From Gorillibacterium sp. (GTDB taxonomy: Bacteria > Bacillota > Bacilli > Paenibacillales > NBRC-103111), in contig JAIMBU010000154.1 of assembly GCA_023511325.1 (NCBI GenBank), forward strand, positions 1 through 6,595: DNA of 6,595 nucleotides, read 5' to 3'. Both the position numbers and the translations under genes were made by a program. The notes beneath the pieces are model-generated. The model had not been told where the DNA came from. It did not search any database and saw only the letters and a list, made by a program, of their open reading frames with translations. Below, one piece after another: positions 6,388-6,595 of this stretch. Numbering within the stretch: the first letter of the stretch is position 1; every line of letters begins with the position of its first letter.

Positions 6388-6595
6388 ATGAGAACAAACA
6401 GAACGTGGTGGTCAGCAGGTGCGGCGCTCGTGATGGCGCTTTCGCTGCTTGCCGGTTGCTCGAGCGGCGCCGGCGACAAGAAGGGGGAGGCGAAGCCGGC
6501 CGAATCCGCGTCGGGCGCTGCCGCAGCTGCGGATAAAAAGCCGACGCTCAAAGTGCTCGCGGGCTATGCTCCGGGCATCGACCCAAGCAAAGATC
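6388..6595 (+). CDS. Second solute-binding lipoprotein, N-terminal part (runs off the window)
   Basis: Only 69 full codons are visible. ATG 6388 is preceded by a strong site GGGAGGG (6375-6381) at six bases. A type II signal peptide (MRTNRTWW, then a hydrophobic core) ends in the lipobox LAGC with Cys24. A Ala/Lys/Glu/Ser-rich tether follows, then KKPTLKVLAGYAP, which looks like the first strand of a mature ABC solute-binding protein. It is not a copy of the lipoprotein at 2736: signal and tether differ. The gene is much richer in G+C (84 of 120 bases at 6421-6540) than the permease genes before it. The gap 6313-6387 shows no convincing promoter (only AT-rich TAAAAT and TATAAC near 6355-6365 without a -35), no terminator and no copy of the 2623 direct repeat. 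A lipoprotein of another function cannot be excluded from this fragment. Confidence 0.85.
   Translation, partial: MRTNRTWWSAGAALVMALSLLAGCSSGAGDKKGEAKPAESASGAAAAADKKPTLKVLAGYAPGIDPSKD

Noticed and set aside
6252..6551. Minus-strand open frame of 99 codons over the permease end and second lipoprotein start.
   Set aside because: It overlaps two well-supported plus-strand coding starts and ends; the alanine-rich translation is a shadow of the GC-rich signal/tether region.

Overview
The window looks like a chromosomal piece of a Gram-positive Bacillota, most likely Paenibacillaceae (Paenibacillus/Cohnella type). The grounds are strong purine-rich ribosome binding sites, lipobox lipoproteins, and the characteristic gene order YesM-type sensor kinase, YesN/AraC-type response regulator, LplA-type solute-binding lipoprotein, LplB-type permease, YtcP/LplC-type permease. 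All genes lie on the + strand. This assignment rests on gene families and layout, not on a search.

Layout: positions 1-962 hold the C-terminal part of a membrane sensor kinase (its 5' end is outside the window). Its stop overlaps by one base the start of the response regulator (962-2629). The 106-base gap 2630-2735 (together with the last bases of the regulator gene) carries a compact promoter region: a 14-bp direct repeat with 21-bp period, a consensus -10 box lacking a good -35 box, and a CcpA cre-like sequence between and over them. Next come a 564-residue solute-binding lipoprotein (2736-4430), an intergenic hairpin without a U-tract (4448-4482), and two ABC permease subunits (4519-5418 and 5431-6312). 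After 75 bases the N-terminus of a second, different solute-binding lipoprotein begins (6388 to the window end).

How the genes would work together (inference from the families): the kinase senses an extracellular ligand, probably a carbohydrate, and phosphorylates the regulator at Asp55. The regulator binds the direct repeats through its C-terminal AraC domain and activates the importer operon. The lipoprotein captures the substrate outside the membrane and delivers it to the permease heterodimer. No ATPase gene is present, which is usual for this importer class; a shared MsmX-type ATPase elsewhere in the genome would supply energy. No catabolic enzyme lies in the window, so the substrate cannot be named.

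The most notable points are the promoter architecture at 2623-2691, the SBP-permease hairpin, and a base-composition pattern. The start of the kinase gene and the last lipoprotein are GC-rich, while the segment between, beginning inside the kinase gene, is clearly less so, suggesting a mosaic or acquired segment. I do not see a wholly new type of system here; it is a recognisable sugar-uptake locus with interesting regulatory detail.
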